This document shows, one piece after another, positions 8,330-16,342 of a stretch of DNA of 35,405 bases. The position numbers and the translations under genes were made by a program. Position 1 is the stretch's first letter. Each line of letters begins with the position of its first letter. The notes under the pieces were generated by a model, which worked only from the letters and a program-made list of their open reading frames with translations, was not told where the DNA came from and did not search any database. Source of the DNA: CAYRVF01 sp964427535 (GTDB lineage Bacteria > Chloroflexota > Ktedonobacteria > Ktedonobacterales > JADMIN01); the NCBI GenBank assembly GCA_964427535.1, contig CAYRVF010000046.1, positions 1 to 35,405 of the forward strand, given 5' to 3'.

Positions 8330-10561
8330 GTGTCGCTTCCGCTCTATTTCTCTATCCTGACACTCACGCCCGCGCTCGTCGCGCTGGTGCTGTGCGCGCT
8401 GGGCTTCACGCGACGGCTTACGTCCGCCCTGGCGATTGGCCTGTCCGCGCTCGGTGCGATCATCCCGCTCATCTGCCTGGCGATTCTTGGACCAGACATC
8501 AGCGGCACGACGCCGTTGGAGCTGCAGCTTGCGGGACCGTCGCCTGCCAGCGTGCCGTGGCTCGCGCCGGTGTATCGCCTCGATCCCCTCGGCGTCGCCG
8601 TCGCGATTGGCGTGAGCGTGATCGTCGTGCCGCTGCTGCTCTGGCTCGCCTGGCGCGGAGCTCCGACAGGCATCGTGACCGCGAGCAACGACTCTGAGAC
8701 CTCCGCTGAGAGCGAAGACGCCGACGAGGTGCAGGCGAGCGAGGACGACGCAACCGCGCCCACAACAGACGAGATGTCGCCATCACTCACACGCCCGGCG
8801 CGCTGGGGCGGCATGGCGCTCGTGCTCGGGCTTGAGTCCGCCGCGCTGATGCTCTGCTTCGCGGACAACATCGTCTGGCTGGGGCTCGTATGGGTGGTCG
8901 TCGCGCTGCTGGCGTGGGGCCTCGGCGAGCTTGGCAACGATACGTCCATCCTCGACCGCCCGGGTCTGGTGGCGTCGCTGCTCGGCCCCGTCGCGTGGGT
9001 CGTCGCGATGATGCTGGTCGCCGCGCCCGCTCATGCGTTCCGCCTGCTCGACCTGACGGGCACGAACAACGCGACCGCTGGAAATGTCGTGCTCATCGCC
9101 GTCGTGCTCGCGCTTGCGGCCGGCGCGTATCCATTCATCACCTGGGTGCTCCGGCGCAGCGCGTTCGCGATGCCTGCTGGCTTCGGCGCGCTCCTGCTAG
9201 TGCTCATGCCAGCGACGCTCTTTATCGGGCTGCGAACGTTCAGCGCCCTCTCGACCGACGTCGGTCTCTGGCCGACGATCGGCACGACCACCCCGCCGGT
9301 GACCGCTGGTGTTGCGTTCGTCGTGCTCGGCGTGCTGACCCTTGGCGTGACTGGTCTGCTAGCACTGACACGCCGCGACGCGCGCACGCTGCTGACGCTG
9401 CTGGCCGTCGCTCAGATCGGCTGGGGCTTCCTCGGCCTCGGCATTGGCCAGCCCGGAAGCATCACGGCAGTGATCGTGCTGCTCGCCGTGATGGTGCTCG
9501 CACTGGGAGCGCTACTGGCTTCCTCCGTCTATGGTGGCACCATCGCCGCCGACGTTGAGACCGATGGTGCGGGTCCCCGAGCGTTTGGCGCCCACATGCG
9601 CCCACTCGTGGTCGCGGCATGGCTCATCGGCGCGCTCAGTCTGCTTGGCGCACCGCTCTTCGCCGGATTTGTCCCCCAGCAGATGATCTCCGAGTCGGCG
9701 CTCGCCGGCATGCGCATCGGCATTCCGCTGGTGGGCCTCGCGTGGGTGGGCGACATCTTGCTGGCGCTCGCGATCGTCCGCGCGCTCGCCCCCGCCTTCG
9801 CTCGGAACGCGGCCGATGAGGCAGCCGATGCGGCGCAGAGCGACTCGATCGAAGAGCACATCACCACGGTCTCAGAGTCCGATGAGACCGCAGACGACTC
9901 CGCAGTCTTCGACGCGGAGACGCTTGCCACGGGCGGTGTGACGTTCGACTGGCACCAGGCCCCTGCCGTGCTCCTTGCCGCGCTGGCCGTCGTCATCGGC
10001 GTGGCGCCGCAGGCGCTCCTTACACACGGCGCGGTGGACGCGGCGGCGAGTGTGCTCCCACCGAACGCGCTCGTCGGCGTACTGCAGACCTCCAGCGGCG
10101 GCTATACTATCAACGCCGCGCAGTGGTATCCGACGCTCGCGTGGTGCGTCGTGCTCGTCGGGGCGGCGGTCATGTTGCTGGTGCGTGCTCTCGTGCGGCG
10201 GCCCCAGACGGCGATAGTCGTGGCGGGTGAGGACGTCGAGACCGAGTCCATCGAGTCGGCCGAGGCAGTGACGGCGCAGGCGGAGCCAGCCGACGCACCC
10301 GCAGCTGTGCCGGCAATACCTGTGGAGCCAGTGACCGCGTGGTCCGATCTCGTGCCCGCGGCGCGCTCTGAGGTCCTGCTGCCAGGGAGCACCTGGCTCC
10401 TCGCGGGCACCGACGACACGGACGGCGCTTCCGACGCCAGTGAGGCGGGCGCCGAAAACGCGCCCGGCGACTCACACGAGCACGACAGCGTTGACGAGAC
10501 ACCTTCTGATGGTTCAGATACGGTTCCAACCCGTAGCTCGACACGCGGCAAGGCACGATAG
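8330..10561 (+). CDS. Divergent NuoL/MrpA-type membrane protein, key charged residues missing
   Basis: This 743-residue polytopic protein resembles the antiporter-like subunits of complex I and group-4 hydrogenases (NuoL/M, HyfB/HycC, DabB). LYRLDPLGVA-like text (YRLDPLG at 82-88), LMLCFADNIVWLGLVW (173-188), GAYPFITWVLRRS (about 264-276) and DARTLLTLLAVAQIGW (about 349-364) follow the family order. The canonical Trp-Glu of TM5 reads Trp188-Val189, and the lysine expected in the following TM block appears absent around 285-305. An acidic loop (about 120-150), a second one (about 495-535) and a long acidic C-terminal tail (from about 630) are unusual. The start is GTG at 8330, chosen because AAGGGGA lies just upstream and hydrophobic sequence begins at once. 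It is followed 17 bp later by a NuoH-like gene. Proton pumping is doubtful; a structural role or a distinct transporter is possible. Confidence 0.7.
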   Translation: MSLPLYFSILTLTPALVALVLCALGFTRRLTSALAIGLSALGAIIPLICLAILGPDISGTTPLELQLAGPSPASVPWLAPVYRLDPLGVAVAIGVSVIVVPLLLWLAWRGAPTGIVTASNDSETSAESEDADEVQASEDDATAPTTDEMSPSLTRPARWGGMALVLGLESAALMLCFADNIVWLGLVWVVVALLAWGLGELGNDTSILDRPGLVASLLGPVAWVVAMMLVAAPAHAFRLLDLTGTNNATAGNVVLIAVVLALAAGAYPFITWVLRRSAFAMPAGFGALLLVLMPATLFIGLRTFSALSTDVGLWPTIGTTTPPVTAGVAFVVLGVLTLGVTGLLALTRRDARTLLTLLAVAQIGWGFLGLGIGQPGSITAVIVLLAVMVLALGALLASSVYGGTIAADVETDGAGPRAFGAHMRPLVVAAWLIGALSLLGAPLFAGFVPQQMISESALAGMRIGIPLVGLAWVGDILLALAIVRALAPAFARNAADEAADAAQSDSIEEHITTVSESDETADDSAVFDAETLATGGVTFDWHQAPAVLLAALAVVIGVAPQALLTHGAVDAAASVLPPNALVGVLQTSSGGYTINAAQWYPTLAWCVVLVGAAVMLLVRALVRRPQTAIVVAGEDVETESIESAEAVTAQAEPADAPAAVPAIPVEPVTAWSDLVPAARSEVLLPGSTWLLAGTDDTDGASDASEAGAENAPGDSHEHDSVDETPSDGSDTVPTRSSTRGKAR

Positions 10562-10578
10562 TCAGGAGTGGCAGACGT

Positions 10579-11535
10579 ATGATTGGCGGCTTTTTCCTTG
10601 CCGTACTGATTTATCCGGGCATCCTGGTGGCGTGTCTCGCGGCGCTGGTGCTCACCTGGGTGCGCGAATACACCGCGGCGGGCACCGGCGGGCATGTCTC
10701 CGCGACGTCTCCGCTCGCGTTGCTCACCGACACGAGCACGCTTCTGCGCTCCGATTCAGCGGAACGCCGGCACATCTCGGGAACAGCGCTCGCGCTCGTC
10801 ACCGGTGTCGTCGCGCTGGCGCCGCTCGTCGCGCTCGTGCTGCTGCCCGTGCCGGGCAACCCGCTCGTCCGCGCGGTCGGCCTGACGGGTGACCTCACCG
10901 CCGAGGGCGCGCTGCTCGTCTGCGGCCCGCTCGCACGCCTCCTCGTCGGCTGGGCCTCACCACGTGCTGAGAGCCGAGCCGCTGCCGATCGTGGCGCGCG
11001 CCTGTTCGCGGGCGCAGCGCTTCCCTTCGTGCTCGCGCTGACAGTCTCCGCACAGGCGCTCGACACGCTTGTCCTCGACGTCCGCCCGACGCCTCCGGCC
11101 AACGCGATCGCCGTGGTCGTACGTGTGCTGGCGGCGGCGACGTTCCTCTGCGTGCTGCCAGTGCTCGTCCGAGTCGCGCCACTACGTGACGCGTCTGACG
11201 AGGGGGAGACGCCCGACGAGCTGGCCGGCCAGAGCGGCGAAATCCTCGCCGGATTCCGCGTTGGTAGCGCGATTCAGCTCGTCGCCGTGCTGGCGTTCTT
11301 CCTGGCGGAGTTTGTACGTCCTGCGGTTCCTGCCTTCTCCTCTGGTGGCGCGACCGTCGCGATGTGGATCATCGGCCTGCCGGTGTTGGCTGCCGCCCTG
11401 GGCTTCTGGGAAGGCAAGCGCGGCTTCCGCCTGCGCGCCGAAGAGCGCCCGCCAGTGAGCTGGTGGATGGGCATCCCGACGCTACTGGGCTTGGCCGCGC
11501 TGGTCGCGGTCGCCTGGGCGACGCGCGGCGCCTGA
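10579..11535 (+). CDS. NuoH/HyfC/HycD-like membrane protein, divergent
   Basis: The 318-residue protein has about eight hydrophobic helices, matching NuoH-type subunits (complex I subunit 1, HycD/HyfC in hydrogenases). It starts IYPGILVACLAALVLTWVRE, the usual first helix with Tyr-Pro-Gly. About residues 213-240 read SGEILAGFRVGSAIQLVAVLAFFLAEF in two steps, reminiscent of the family's ExELxAGYxxEYSG...FFxAEY block, but the EYS part is replaced by GSA. ATG at 10579 follows AGGAG, 17 bp after the NuoL-like gene, so the two are co-transcribed. In E. coli formate hydrogenlyase-1 the membrane arm is also just one NuoL-like and one NuoH-like protein (HycC, HycD), which makes the pairing meaningful. 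No soluble partner gene is in the window. Assignment is by pattern, not by close identity. Confidence 0.6.
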   Translation: MIGGFFLAVLIYPGILVACLAALVLTWVREYTAAGTGGHVSATSPLALLTDTSTLLRSDSAERRHISGTALALVTGVVALAPLVALVLLPVPGNPLVRAVGLTGDLTAEGALLVCGPLARLLVGWASPRAESRAAADRGARLFAGAALPFVLALTVSAQALDTLVLDVRPTPPANAIAVVVRVLAAATFLCVLPVLVRVAPLRDASDEGETPDELAGQSGEILAGFRVGSAIQLVAVLAFFLAEFVRPAVPAFSSGGATVAMWIIGLPVLAAALGFWEGKRGFRLRAEERPPVSWWMGIPTLLGLAALVAVAWATRGA

Positions 11536-11566
11536 TCGCAAGCCTGGCGGGGAGCCGCACACTCCG

Positions 11567-12394
11567 TCAGGCCACCTCGTCGAGCTCGCCGGCGAGAAGC
11601 TGCCGGATGATCGCCGCGACGCCCTCTTCGTCGTGCGAGGGCGCGATCAGCTTCGCGGCGGCACGGACGGTGGGAGATGCGTTCCACATGGCTATCGGAA
11701 GACCCACTTCTGAGAACAGCGGCAAGTCGTTCTCGCCGTCGCCCATCGCGATCGCTTCGGCCTTCGCGACGCCTAATGTCTCCCGTAGCGCCGACAGCGC
11801 CTGCCCTTTTCCCGCCTGAGGATCAAAGAACTCCAGGAAGTCTGGCGTGGTCGTGGTGATATTCACGCGGTCTTCGAGCACTGGCGTGACATGCGCGCGC
11901 AAGGCGGCGAGCCGCGCATGCGTGCCGGTGAGCAGAATCTTCGCCGTGGGCGGCAGGTCAGGCGAAAGCAGGTCCGGCACGAACTCAGGCTCACGCTCGC
12001 CATACTCACGGAATATCCCCTCGTAGGGATGATGCCGGTCAAGATAGATACCGTCGAGGCCGAAGCGCGAGATGAGCACCTCAGGGTCACGCGCGCGCAC
12101 CTCCGCGATGATGGCTGCGAGATCGCTCGCCTTTAGCGGGCAGAAGCGCAGTGGTTCACCGGTCGTAGACTGCTGCGTCGCCGCGCCATTGAGCGTGATC
12201 TGTGGCCCAGTGAGCTTCATCTCGTCGAGAAGCGGACGCACCGACCACAACAGTTTTCCGGTCGCGAGCGCGACAGTGATGCCAGCTTCCCGCGCCGCGC
12301 GCACCGCGCCAGCCACACGCGGCGGCAGCCTATGACGCGAGTCAAGCAACGTACCATCCACATCCAGGACGAGAAGGCGAAAGCGGGTAGTCAT
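11567..12394 (-). CDS. HAD-superfamily Cof-type sugar-phosphate phosphatase
   Basis: This is a 275-residue Cof-type HAD hydrolase with all four motifs: motif I LDVDGTLLDS with nucleophile Asp11 and acid/base Asp13, motif II LATG near residue 45, motif III Lys in GKGQAL, and motif IV MGDGENDLPLF. The C2B-type cap lies between motifs II and III. Such enzymes dephosphorylate sugar phosphates, flavin mononucleotide or pyridoxal phosphate; the substrate cannot be read from sequence. The start at 12394 (ATG, then TTRFRLLVLD) is preferred over upstream codons because the fold begins there and GGAG lies about 12 bases upstream. It is convergent with the NuoH-like gene (31 bp apart) and is preceded by a terminator-like hairpin ending the zinc-ribbon gene. 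Confidence 0.9.
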   Translation of the reverse strand: MTTRFRLLVLDVDGTLLDSRHRLPPRVAGAVRAAREAGITVALATGKLLWSVRPLLDEMKLTGPQITLNGAATQQSTTGEPLRFCPLKASDLAAIIAEVRARDPEVLISRFGLDGIYLDRHHPYEGIFREYGEREPEFVPDLLSPDLPPTAKILLTGTHARLAALRAHVTPVLEDRVNITTTTPDFLEFFDPQAGKGQALSALRETLGVAKAEAIAMGDGENDLPLFSEVGLPIAMWNASPTVRAAAKLIAPSHDEEGVAAIIRQLLAGELDEVA

Positions 12395-12457
12395 GACGCA
12401 GGCTGCTCCAATTCGGCGGAGTCCTTCCGCACACCGGGGAGGTCCCGGAGCGATCTC

Positions 12458-12498
12458 CAACACACAAAGCGGCGCCCAGCCCGAGGGCCAGGCGCCGC
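12458..12498 (-). terminator. Terminator of the zinc-ribbon gene
   Basis: GCGGCGCC (12469-12476) and GGCGCCGC (12491-12498) form a perfect 8-bp GC stem. On the minus strand the stem is followed by TTTGTGTGTTGG. It lies 64 bp past the zinc-ribbon stop and before the HAD start. Confidence 0.65.
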
Positions 12499-12562
12499 AT
12501 ACAATGGGACCACAAGGCAAGCCATCGACGAGACGGCTCTGACCACGCAGTCCGACGGTTCG

Positions 12563-12898
12563 CTACCAGTTGGACGAGTAGCCGCCGCCCGAGGTCGTGC
12601 GCGCGCCGCTGCCCATCTGCTGATAGCATTCGCTGCAATAGACGGGCTTGTCGCCGCGCGGCTGGAAGGGCACGCGAGCCTCACGCCCACAGGAGGAGCA
12701 CGTCGCGGTGTAGAACTGGCGCTGTGGCCGCTCACCGGAGTACCCACCAGACATAGACGCCTTACGCGCCGAGCGGCACTCGGGGCACCGTGCTGGCTGG
12801 TGCATGAGGCCGCGGCTCGCGTAGAACTCCTGCTCGCCAACCGTGAACAGGAATTCACGACCGCAGTCACGGCAGGTCAGAGTCAGATCGGTGGCCAA
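12563..12898 (-). CDS. Small double zinc-ribbon protein
   Basis: The 111-residue protein carries two metal-binding ribbons. The first is LTCRDCGREFLFTVGEQEFY...RCPECRSARKA (Cys pairs near residues 9/12 and 37/40). The second is TCSSCGREARVPFQPRGD followed by PVYCSECYQQM (pairs near 66/69 and 87/90). This is the widespread probable zinc-ribbon family with a VPFQPR core. Its function is not established; nucleic-acid binding is often supposed. The C-terminal tail is Gly/Ser-rich. The start is a TTG at 12896-12898 with AGAGG upstream. Longer upstream reading is low-complexity and lacks the fold. A good minus-strand promoter at 13147-13175 implies a leader of about 240 bases, which is long for so small a gene. 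Confidence 0.85.
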   Translation of the reverse strand: MATDLTLTCRDCGREFLFTVGEQEFYASRGLMHQPARCPECRSARKASMSGGYSGERPQRQFYTATCSSCGREARVPFQPRGDKPVYCSECYQQMGSGARTTSGGGYSSNW

Positions 12899-13146
12899 GA
12901 TGAAACCTCTCTTCCGGTCGGAGCACACCTCCAGCGCGCCGACCAAACAAACGCTCCCGCGCCGAGCACGGGCCTTACCCATTCCGGGGAATAACGCTGT
13001 GGGGAAAGCTGAGGGAGGTATCGCCCCTTCGGCGGGGCGGACGTCTAACCCTTGCAGGCCACCATCGAGCGTCTCAAAACCGCGCGTACGTTCCCCTGCC
13101 GCACGCGATATGCAAACGCTAGTACCAAAGGGGTACCACGGCGGCA

Positions 13147-13175
13147 AGTATACCATGACCCTCTGTGCTATACAA
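13147..13175 (-). promoter_or_regulatory. Promoter of the zinc-ribbon gene
   Basis: On the minus strand TTGTAT (13175-13170), 17 bases, then TATACT (13152-13147), preceded by TGG as an extended -10. The leader to the TTG start is about 240 bases and includes a CGCCCC/GGGGCG hairpin at 13022-13039. No other gene lies in 12899-13322. Confidence 0.65.
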
Positions 13176-13235
13176 CCCCCCGCATGAATTCGCGAATGGG
13201 CTTGAATTCAGGATTACTAGAACAACTGAACTATA

Positions 13236-13269
13236 TTGACAGTCGCGGTCAGACCAATTAGACTATAAT
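13236..13269 (+). promoter_or_regulatory. Promoter of the 13323 gene
   Basis: A perfect TTGACA (13236-13241), 17 bases, then TAGACT (13259-13264). A perfect TATAAT overlaps at 13264-13269, but at 22 bases from the -35, so TAGACT is the better partner. The leader would be about 50 bases. Confidence 0.6.
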
Positions 13270-13322
13270 ACACTTGACAAACAGGCAGTTTTCGTCTTCC
13301 TCAAGGAATAGGACAGGGAAAC

Positions 13323-13790
13323 ATGCTCGCCACCTCCACCGTCACACAGGACCTCGTCTCCGTCTTCCGTCAACTCTCGGACCTCGAGCGCCATGCGACC
13401 ACTCAAGAGTGGTGGATGTATGGCAGAACGCTCCCCGAGGCTCGCCGCATCGCCGAGATTACCAGCCTGCTCGCGGCAGCGCGCGCCGATCTCGGACGCC
13501 TCCTCGACACCCTAGGACATCCGCAGTCCGTCAGCATCTCGGGGCCAGGCACCAGCGAGCTGCATTTCGCGCAGAGCTTCGCCGGTGACAGGGGCTGGGC
13601 ACTCGCCCATCGAGATGAAGCCGTCAGCATTCTCCGGCTGACCGCGCAGGCTGTCCCGTCGATACTCACGGCCATGTCGCGTATCCGGCTGACCCACGGC
13701 GCCAACTCGGTCGCGTTGGCCGCGCGCTCCCAGCTTGAGCGCGTCGGTTCGCGTCTGCTGGAGATTCGCCCTCTGGTCTCTGGCTACTAG
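13323..13790 (+). CDS. Hypothetical protein, helical, 155 residues
   Basis: I do not recognise this protein. It is all-helical in appearance, soluble, without signal peptide, membrane segment or cysteine motifs. The N-terminal half has a conserved-looking stretch HATTQEWWMYGRTLPEARRI in two halves (about residues 24-43). The middle contains a short polar region (SISGPGTSELHFAQSF). The C-terminal half is amphipathic and basic. Codon use matches its neighbours and it has its own promoter and a GGGAAAC site before the ATG, so it is very likely a real gene. It is monocistronic: an 11-bp inverted repeat follows the stop and a RidA-like gene lies 176 bp further on. Confidence 0.65.
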   Translation: MLATSTVTQDLVSVFRQLSDLERHATTQEWWMYGRTLPEARRIAEITSLLAAARADLGRLLDTLGHPQSVSISGPGTSELHFAQSFAGDRGWALAHRDEAVSILRLTAQAVPSILTAMSRIRLTHGANSVALAARSQLERVGSRLLEIRPLVSGY

Positions 13791-13814
13791 TCGAGCATGG
13801 CCTCTGCCCCGCCA

Positions 13815-13855
13815 CCGTCTGGCCGAAGTCGCATCACCGCGCTCCGGCCAGACGG
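13815..13855. terminator. Inverted repeat, possible transcript end
   Basis: CCGTCTGGCCG (13815-13825) and CGGCCAGACGG (13845-13855) are perfect 11-bp arms around a 19-base loop, 24 bp after the stop at 13790. No T-run follows, so it is either a Rho-assisted end or an mRNA 3' stabiliser. Confidence 0.5.
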
Positions 13856-13966
13856 CAGCACCTCATGATGTACCATTACAGGTGTAGTTGAACACACGAC
13901 CGCACTGATGCTGGCATTCCGGGAAATGCTCCATTGATTCCGTAACATGGCAGCGGAGATGTCACT

Positions 13967-14359
13967 ATGGAACGACAACACTTCAGCTCTGGCGCGCCGT
14001 GGGAGTCTATCGTTGGCTACTCGCGCGCCGTGCGAGTGGGTCAGCACATCCTCGTGGCGGGCACGACCGCGACCGACGCGTCTGGCGCTGTCGTGGGCGA
14101 AGGCGACGCGTACGCGCAGACGGTGCAAGCATTGCGCAACATTGAGGCGGCGCTCATCGCGGTAGGTGCCGAGCTGCGGCATGTCGTGCGCACCCGCATC
14201 TTCGTGACGGACATCAGCCAGTGGGCGGAAGTTGGACGTGCCCACGGCACCTTCTTCGAGACGATCCGTCCAACCGCGACAATGGTGGAGGTCCGCCGCC
14301 TCATAGATCCCGCGATGCTCGTCGAGATCGAAGCCGATGCGATCATCGAGAACTCCTAA
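13967..14359 (+). CDS. RidA/YjgF-family protein lacking the canonical Arg
   Basis: The 130-residue protein has the RidA fold signature: VGQHILVAGTTATD (24-37), YAQTVQALRNIEAAL (49-63), VVRTRIFVTDISQW (73-86) and RPTATMVEVRRLI...VEIEADAI (101-126). RidA proteins form trimers and hydrolyse reactive enamine/imine intermediates from pyridoxal-dependent enzymes. That activity needs an Arg in the ARSCVEV-type motif. Here the aligned residues are T-A-T-M-V-E-V, so the Arg position is Ala104. It probably belongs to one of the Rid subgroups without deaminase activity, with unknown substrate. The conserved Glu of the EIEA motif is kept. ATG at 13967 follows CGGAG. Neighbours give no clear pathway. Confidence 0.88.
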   Translation: MERQHFSSGAPWESIVGYSRAVRVGQHILVAGTTATDASGAVVGEGDAYAQTVQALRNIEAALIAVGAELRHVVRTRIFVTDISQWAEVGRAHGTFFETIRPTATMVEVRRLIDPAMLVEIEADAIIENS

Positions 14360-14483
14360 CAGTCTGCGGATTCGTGCCGGTTCTCCTCGCATCTAGTTGT
14401 CTTCACGCGGTACACTCTCGGTGTGCGGCAGAAATCTGCGTCTCTCCCACATACACGGGCGCCCGCTCTAGCGCAGGCATGGA

Positions 14484-15353
14484 ATGCCGATGTCCGCATC
14501 ACTCCGAACAATCGCCGAGCAGACAGACGAGAACATCGGGTTCTTTGGTCCGACGAGCATCACCTGGCGACTCGCCTCGGAGGCCGCTTTGCTGCTGGGA
14601 GGCGGCCGGGCGGTGCTGATGCAGATCGCGCATCCACTCGTTGCCGCCGGCGTCGCACAATACAGCAGCTACCGCAGCGATCCATGGAAGCGGACGAACC
14701 AGACGGTCGAGCTCGTCTCGGCCATGACGTTCGGTACGCGTAGCGAGGCGCTCGCGGCGGCCCAGCGCATCAACCGGCTGCACACGTCCGTCTCGGGCGA
14801 GCTCTCTGCCGCTGCCGGGCGCTTTGACGCGGGCGCCGCTTTTAGCGCGAAGTCTCCGGACCTGCTGCGCTGGGTGCATGCGACGCTCGTCGATACGATG
14901 CTCGTAATCTATCCACTACTCGTCCGCCCACTGACGACCCAGGAGCAAGAGGCGTACTATCAAGAGTCAAAGCGCTTCGTCGCCTTGCTGGGCCTTCCCG
15001 AATCGCGTCTGCCGCCGACGCTCGCCAGCTTTCACATGTACATGCGCCAGATGCTCGCGAGCGATGGTCTCGCACTTCTGCCTGAAGCGCGGGAGGTCGC
15101 GGCCCAGGTGTTGCACATGCCGGTGCCGCGCGCGGTGCGCCCGGCGTTCGCCCTCGCGGAGCAAGCCACGATTGGACTTCTTCCCCCGCGACTGCGCGAC
15201 GCATACGGCTTCACCTGGGACACCCGCAGGCAGCGTCTGCTCGATGTCGGCTGTGCATCGGTGCGGGCTGCCTTGCCGCTCATGCCGTCCAGTGTGCGCT
15301 ACGTCCCTTGGGCGCGAGCGGCCTATCGGCGCACCGCAAGCACGCTTCCGTAA
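14484..15353 (+). CDS. MpaB/DUF2236-type oxygenase-like protein
   Basis: The 289-residue protein matches the DUF2236 family (MpaB/latex-clearing-like, haem-linked oxygenases). FFGPTSITWRLASEAALLLGGGRAVLMQIAHPLVAAGVAQYS is recognisable over about residues 20-61, with the conserved His in IAHPLVAAG as a haem-ligand candidate. RINRLHTSVSG follows near 94-104 with a second conserved His. LVDTMLVIYPLLVRPLT (about 134-150) and a C-terminal PPRLRDAYGFTWDTRR are also family-like. Members are usually cytoplasmic or membrane-associated; the substrate is unknown. Two ATGs (14484 and 14490) are possible and no strong ribosome site distinguishes them. It is separated from the RidA-like gene by 124 bp. Confidence 0.82.
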   Translation: MPMSASLRTIAEQTDENIGFFGPTSITWRLASEAALLLGGGRAVLMQIAHPLVAAGVAQYSSYRSDPWKRTNQTVELVSAMTFGTRSEALAAAQRINRLHTSVSGELSAAAGRFDAGAAFSAKSPDLLRWVHATLVDTMLVIYPLLVRPLTTQEQEAYYQESKRFVALLGLPESRLPPTLASFHMYMRQMLASDGLALLPEAREVAAQVLHMPVPRAVRPAFALAEQATIGLLPPRLRDAYGFTWDTRRQRLLDVGCASVRAALPLMPSSVRYVPWARAAYRRTASTLP

Positions 15354-15503
15354 CACGAGTGTACCTACCTGCGTACTATGTGTAAGTGTCGGCCCCAGTC
15401 GTGCGTAGTCTGTGCAGAGGGGCGCCACACCTCCTTGCTCGTGCCGCATTCGGTCATGCGGCTCAACTCCGCCGTATGCACCACCGGGAAGGTATGAGAC
15501 AGC

Positions 15504-16241
15504 GTGGATACCGCGACACTCTTACACCTCGTCTCGGCGTACGGGTATCCGGTACTCTTCGTCTTCGTCCTCGTCGCGTCGGCGGGCGCCCCCCTACCCG
15601 TGAGTGTGCTGTTCATCGCGCTGGGCGCAGTTAGCGCGCGGGCGGGCGGACCAGACTTCGCGTTCGTCGCGGCGCTCGGCGTGCTCGCCTCGGTGGCGGG
15701 CGACCTCCTCGACTACGGGCTGGGCAGAGCGGGCGCCTCCACATTCACGCGCTGGCTGCCGTGGCTCCGCAGGCTCGGCAGCACCAACTCGCATTCGCGG
15801 GCACTGCGCATGTGGCACGGACGCGGCCCCGGCATCATGGTGCTGATTACGCGCTGCCTGGTGACGCCCCTCGCCACGCCAGTCAGCCTTATCGCGGGCG
15901 CCTCGCGCGTCCGGCTGGTGACATTCCTCATCTGGGACATCCTTGGCGAGTCGCTCTATATTCTCGGCAACCTGGGCCTGGGACGCTTCTTCGGCGCCCA
16001 AGTAGATGACGAGAACGCGCTCGTCTTCACCATCGCCGGCGTGTGTATTCTCCTGCTCGCGGTGCCGCTGGCGCTACCGTTCGCACGCCGCGCCGCCACT
16101 CGAATATTCGCACGTGACCCCCATCATCCCGAGCACGCGGATTACGTTGACGCGCCCGTTGAGGTGGGCGCCGCGCCGCAGAGCATCGCCGTGGCCGCGT
16201 CCGACGACAGCGAGAACGATCTTCAGCATACGTTCAGGTAA
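15504..16241 (+). CDS. DedA/VTT-family membrane protein
   Basis: The 245-residue polytopic protein carries the VTT (DedA) features: YGYPVLFVFVLVASAGAPLPVSVLFIALGA (13-42), GDLLDYGLGRAG (66-77), RCLVTPLATPVSLIAGASRV (117-136) and IWDILGESLYILGNLGLGR (142-160). DedA proteins act in membrane lipid or undecaprenyl-phosphate movement and proton-dependent homeostasis; here only the family is clear. The Gly-Ala-Pro-(L)-Pro re-entrant loop and the Arg-x-x-x-Thr-Pro loop are both present. The C-terminal 60 residues are acidic and cytoplasmic. The start is a GTG at 15504, with GGAAGG at 15487-15492; the ATG at 15494 is in another frame. It stands alone. Confidence 0.85.
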   Translation: MDTATLLHLVSAYGYPVLFVFVLVASAGAPLPVSVLFIALGAVSARAGGPDFAFVAALGVLASVAGDLLDYGLGRAGASTFTRWLPWLRRLGSTNSHSRALRMWHGRGPGIMVLITRCLVTPLATPVSLIAGASRVRLVTFLIWDILGESLYILGNLGLGRFFGAQVDDENALVFTIAGVCILLLAVPLALPFARRAATRIFARDPHHPEHADYVDAPVEVGAAPQSIAVAASDDSENDLQHTFR

Positions 16242-16342
16242 CGGCCTGCGAGTCTTCAGTGCCGCCGACTATGCTGAATGTACTAGGGCATTCGCTGCCC
16301 CGCGCACGTTGACGCATCCACACTCCGGAGGCTGGGACCGCA

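Noticed and set aside
13236..13269. TTGACA and TATAAT as one promoter
   Set aside because: The spacer is 22 bases; TAGACT at 17 bases fits better.
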